Assembly: GCA_041946825.1 (NCBI GenBank)
Contig: JBHGBD010000002.1
Coordinates: forward strand, 282,740 to 346,739
Reading direction: 5' to 3'
DNA length: 64,000 nt
Source: CAZTHM01 sp041946825
GTDB lineage: Bacteria; Acidobacteriota; Terriglobia; UBA7540
Shown piece by piece: positions 60,917-64,000 of the stretch (position 1 is its first letter; every line of letters begins with the position of its first letter). The translations under genes and the position numbers were made by a program. The notes under the pieces were generated by a model. It did no database searches. It had not been told where the DNA came from and worked only from the letters and a program-made list of their open reading frames with translations.

Positions 60917-62923
60917 TCAAATCTTCAAGTACTTGTCGTACCACGCGAGGACCCGGGTGAGTAGGTCAATTTGGTGCGCGCGTTCCTTAAAGCCGTGGTG
61001 CTCGCGCGGGTAAACGACCATTTCCGTCGGCACACGCAGCATCTTCAGCCCGTTGTAAAACTCCCACCCTTGCGTTACTGGCACCCGCTCGTCCGCCTCG
61101 CCGTGCAGTACGAGCGAAGGCGTCCGGCACCGTTTCAGATAGGTCATGGCCGAGTGTCCTTCATACGCGGGGCGGCGGAAGAAAGGGATGTTAATAAAGT
61201 AATTAGAGAGGAAGCTCGGTGTAATATCAGTTGTTCCGGCGAAGCTGAAAAGGTTGGTGACCCCGGCCCCAACCACTGCGGCCTTAAACCGCCGCGTCTG
61301 CGTGACGGCCCACGACGTCATGAACCCGCCGTAGCTCCAGCCGCCGATCCCCAGACGGTTGGGGTCGGCGATCTTCTGCTCGACAAGATAATCAACGCCG
61401 TCCATGATGTCCTGGAAGTCCCCTCCACCCCAATCGTCGCGGTTGGCTTCGGCGAACTTCCACCCCTGGCCCGTCGAACCGCGAGGGTTGGGCAGAAATA
61501 CGACGTAGCCATGCGACGCCAACAGTTGGGCCCACTCGTGCCACGAGCCCAGCCAGCCGCTCCACCATGCCCACTCCGGCCCGCCGTGCACTTCGACGAC
61601 CGTCGGGTAGGGCCGCCCTTCCTGATAGTCAGGCGGAGTGACCAGAACGCCGTACAGCGTCTGACCGTCCTTCTTGTTCTTCCAGTTTATTTCCTTGACC
61701 GCTCCCAATTCCCACAACGCAGCTTGCGGCTGGAGGTCGGTTAGTCGCTTCGGCGTCTCGCCGATCCTCAGAGCCCAAACCTCCGACGGCCTGTCTGGAG
61801 CTTGGACTTCGTAGGCGATAGTGTGCCCGTCAGCGCTGAGGCTGAAATTCGGATCGGGTAGCGCCGTTTCCACACCCATATCGGTGGCGGCGTCTGCCGC
61901 CACGTCGATACGAACAAACTTGTCCCGGGTGCGCTCGTTGACCTCGGCGACCAAATGCTTTGAATCCGGCTCCCACTCATAACGGCGGACGGTGCCAGGA
62001 TAGTCCTTAAGAAGGTAACGTGTAGTTCCACCTGCTGCCGGAGCAACGGCGAGCCACGATGTGATCAGCACCGGGGTGAATTCCTCGAAGGCAAGCGTCG
62101 CGCCGTCAGGCGACCACTTGACTTCGTCGCCGGCGTGCTCGCTGAGCGTGCTCACGATTTCACCGGTCTGCCGGCGAACCACGATCAGCTTCTTATGCCA
62201 ATAGCGATCGTCGGCCCGCGGCGTGGCCGACGCCAGCAGCGCCATCTCATCGCCGTCGGGCGACCAGGCGATCCCGTTGATGTCCAGATCTTGCTTCGTC
62301 ACCAGCTGCGGTTTGCGCTCGGAAAGATTCATGACCCAAAGGCGCGCGAACTTGTAATCGTGATCCACGTGTGTCTGGTCCTGGCCTTCTTTGCGCCGCT
62401 TCTCGTCCCTGTCGCTCCAGGCATCGCGCACCGTGTACGCAATCATCTGACCGTCGCGAGACCATTCCAGATCCTCCACGCCGCCCTTCGCGCGGGTCAG
62501 TTGCTCCGCTTCTCCCCCGTCCACGCGGATTAAATAAATCTGATTTTTCGATTCTTTTTCCTCGCCGATCGGCTCGCCACGGTTGGAGAGAAAAGCCAGA
62601 TAACGGCCGTCGGGAGACCATCGGGGCTTGGAATCGTTCTTCGGGGATGCAACAAACGGCCGCGCCGGCCGGCTGCCGTCCGCTGGGACCATCCAGATGT
62701 TCGTATTCCGGGGGGTCTCAGGTTTCTCTTTCTTCTTTGGATCAGCGAGCTCCGTAACCACAAATGCCACCGCTCGGCCGTCAGGGGAAACCCGAATGTC
62801 GTCAACGCCGCGGATGTCCACGAGGTCCTCGGGCTGAACGGGACGCTTCACCTGCGCCCCCAAGGAAGCCGCCGCTAGCGTGCTGCTCAGCAAGGTGACA
62901 AAGGCGATTCGTAAAGACTTCAT
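60917..62923 (-). CDS. Secreted S9-family (prolyl oligopeptidase-type) peptidase
   Basis: A 668-residue exported peptidase (MKSLRIAFVTLLSSTLAAAS signal). The N-terminal part (to about residue 390) is a WD40-like/TolB propeller with several SPDGR-type strands (VSPDGRAVAFVV, WSPDGRYLAFLSN, WSPDGATLAFEE). The C-terminal catalytic domain is an alpha/beta hydrolase: nucleophile in GIGGWSYGGFMTSW, acid in HGEADERVPVTQG, base in YPREHHGFKE. It cleaves short peptides or N-terminal residues outside the cytoplasm. Upstream in the same strand it is preceded by an SDR gene, 67 bases away. Confidence 0.94.
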   Translation of the reverse strand: MKSLRIAFVTLLSSTLAAASLGAQVKRPVQPEDLVDIRGVDDIRVSPDGRAVAFVVTELADPKKKEKPETPRNTNIWMVPADGSRPARPFVASPKNDSKPRWSPDGRYLAFLSNRGEPIGEEKESKNQIYLIRVDGGEAEQLTRAKGGVEDLEWSRDGQMIAYTVRDAWSDRDEKRRKEGQDQTHVDHDYKFARLWVMNLSERKPQLVTKQDLDINGIAWSPDGDEMALLASATPRADDRYWHKKLIVVRRQTGEIVSTLSEHAGDEVKWSPDGATLAFEEFTPVLITSWLAVAPAAGGTTRYLLKDYPGTVRRYEWEPDSKHLVAEVNERTRDKFVRIDVAADAATDMGVETALPDPNFSLSADGHTIAYEVQAPDRPSEVWALRIGETPKRLTDLQPQAALWELGAVKEINWKNKKDGQTLYGVLVTPPDYQEGRPYPTVVEVHGGPEWAWWSGWLGSWHEWAQLLASHGYVVFLPNPRGSTGQGWKFAEANRDDWGGGDFQDIMDGVDYLVEQKIADPNRLGIGGWSYGGFMTSWAVTQTRRFKAAVVGAGVTNLFSFAGTTDITPSFLSNYFINIPFFRRPAYEGHSAMTYLKRCRTPSLVLHGEADERVPVTQGWEFYNGLKMLRVPTEMVVYPREHHGFKERAHQIDLLTRVLAWYDKYLKI

Positions 62924-62990
62924 TGCTCAACCTCGATGTGGTTTGCTCGCCGCCCGGCGATTATCAGGACAGGCGCGAGAACTGCGACTC

Positions 62991-63743
62991 TTACTTCACC
63001 AACCGCCCGCCGTCCATTAGAAGAGTCGATCCGGTAATCCACGAAGCCTCATCGGACGCGAGATAAAGCGCGGCACGCGCCACTTCCTCGGGCGTCCCAA
63101 CCCGGCCGAGGGGATAGTATCGCGCCATCTCTTCTTTCCGCTTCTCGGCCCCCTCGGGAGTGAGATAGGTCTCGTGAATCGGTGTGTCCACGACGGCGGG
63201 GCAAATCGAGTTGGCGCGAATCCGGTCGGCCGCATGTTCCTGCGCTAGTGAAAGCGTCAGGCTTTGCAGAGCCGCTTTGGTCATCGCGTAAGCGCCGAAA
63301 CCCGGTGACGGCTTCAAGGCCAGACTCGAAGAAATGTTGATGATCACGCCTCCACCACGGCGCGCCAGCCAAGGAACGGCTGCCTGCGCCACCCAAAACG
63401 GATTCTTGATGTTGTGAGCGATCAATTCATCCCAAAGTGGTTCATCAGCCTCAAGCAGGGCTCGCTGGCGGGATATCCCAGCGTTGTTTACGACAATGTC
63501 GAGCCCACCAAGGTTTTCTGCGGATTGATCCACAGCGCGTCGCGCTTCATCTCGAGAGCTTAAATCGGCGACGATGGAAAGCGCTTTGCCGCCCGAGATC
63601 ATTCGCACGGTTTCTTCCAGCTTTGACGCGGTCCGGCCGACCAGGGCCACCGTCGCGCCTTCGTGCGCGAACAAGATCGCCGTGGAGCGGCCGATGCCTG
63701 AACCCGCGCCGGTAATCAGAGCGATTTTGCCTTGGAGTTTCAT
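62991..63743 (-). CDS. Short-chain dehydrogenase/reductase (SDR)
   Basis: A 250-residue classical SDR. Cofactor motif TGAGSGIGRS (residues 11-20), NNAGIS (residues about 87-92), and the catalytic region IINISSSLALKPSPG with YAMTKAA giving Ser, Tyr and Lys. The end WITGSTLLMDGGRL is standard. It resembles FabG-like and glucose-dehydrogenase-like members; the substrate is unknown. It is divergent from the nuo-like gene at the right edge. Confidence 0.9.
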   Translation of the reverse strand: MKLQGKIALITGAGSGIGRSTAILFAHEGATVALVGRTASKLEETVRMISGGKALSIVADLSSRDEARRAVDQSAENLGGLDIVVNNAGISRQRALLEADEPLWDELIAHNIKNPFWVAQAAVPWLARRGGGVIINISSSLALKPSPGFGAYAMTKAALQSLTLSLAQEHAADRIRANSICPAVVDTPIHETYLTPEGAEKRKEEMARYYPLGRVGTPEEVARAALYLASDEASWITGSTLLMDGGRLVK

Positions 63744-63823
63744 CGCGATAACGAGAGGGCTCCGGCCACCTCACCGGGAAAATAGGCGACACGCTCCCCC
63801 CTCACGGCTTGTGACTTAGGTCT

Positions 63824-63896
63824 TTGCTGGCCGCGCAAGCGCGTATATTATGAAATGTAGTGGGGTGTGAGCAACGCAATCTTTGGTTTGCGTTGC
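63824..63896 (+). promoter_or_regulatory. Promoter and leader hairpin before the nuoI-like gene
   Basis: TTGCTG (63824-63829) and TATTAT (63846-63851) are 16 bases apart. Downstream, GCAACGCAA (63871-63879) and TTGCGTTGC (63888-63896) form a perfect 9-bp stem with an 8-base loop in the leader. Confidence 0.4.
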
Positions 63897-63932
63897 GGGT
63901 GTTCAACGCGTTTGAAGGGTTGGGGCTGCTTT

Positions 63933-64000
63933 ATGGCAATCAGCGAACTTTTGCGCCGGATTTTTCTGGTGGACCTGCTGAAGGGTTTGCGGCTGACGTT
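63933..64000 (+). CDS. Start of a NuoI-like (NADH-quinone oxidoreductase subunit I) gene, cut by the window edge
   Basis: Only 22 codons are visible: an ATG at 63933, after GAAGGGTTGGGG, opening MAISELLRRIFLVDLLKGL. This resembles the N terminus of NuoI, which begins with a short helix and the FLVELLKGL-type stretch before its two 4Fe-4S motifs. The motifs lie beyond the window, so the call rests on that resemblance only. Confidence 0.55.
   Translation, partial: MAISELLRRIFLVDLLKGLRLT

Overview
The window looks like a chromosomal segment of a soil acidobacterium (Acidobacteriota). This is inferred from the gene set, not from a marker gene: a very large Oar-type TonB receptor with an N-terminal carboxypeptidase-regulatory domain and no SusD partner, many exported twin-arginine carbohydrate enzymes, MacB-like permease arrays, an exported S9 peptidase, and GC-rich sequence with REP-like intergenic repeats. 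There is no phage, IS transposase or CRISPR array. About 45 protein genes and one tRNA are supported.

Bases 1-24400 form a plant cell-wall (pectin-type) carbohydrate locus. It holds a LacI regulator behind an alpha-glucuronidase-like hydrolase, a divergent GH106 rhamnosidase-like enzyme, a YetA/PcRGLX-type exo-rhamnogalacturonan lyase, a GxGYxYP protein, two tandem beta-propeller paralogues and the TonB receptor. Divergent from the receptor is an operon of enolase-superfamily enzyme, cupin, SDR, MFS transporter, second enolase-superfamily dehydratase and DMT exporter/permease. The receptor/operon intergenic region carries four copies of a GTGAAA-N2-TTTCAC dyad, two of them abutting or overlapping the -35 boxes of oppositely directed promoters.

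Bases 24400-34050 are the most interesting part. They look like a dedicated D-apiose island: a DUF5060/DUF4038 apiosidase-like hydrolase, and divergent from it genes that match my knowledge of the oxidative D-apiose pathway: ApsD-like dehydrogenase, ApnL-like lactonase, ApnO-like oxidoisomerase and OiaC-like decarboxylase. Also present are an SDR, another TIM-barrel isomerase and a RhaT-like sugar transporter. Apiose occurs in rhamnogalacturonan II, which fits the pectin enzymes upstream.

Bases 34100-49000 are mixed: a DUF4197 protein, GtrA plus CDP-alcohol phosphatidyltransferase, a two-subunit Tat-dependent molybdenum hydroxylase, an exported amidohydrolase, tandem thymidylate-kinase-like proteins facing a CHAD protein, an APC permease, a CHASE3-PAS-GAF-GGDEF diguanylate cyclase, SixA and a PLD-like protein. 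Bases 49100-56500 are an efflux-type ABC operon with four FtsX/MacB-like permeases, one adaptor and one ATPase. It is followed by a PilZ/coiled-coil protein with an unusually short leader. The rest carries a secreted sugar isomerase-like protein, tadA, tRNA-Ser(CGA), a GyrI-like protein, an S9 peptidase, an SDR, and the first codons of a nuoI-like gene at the right edge.
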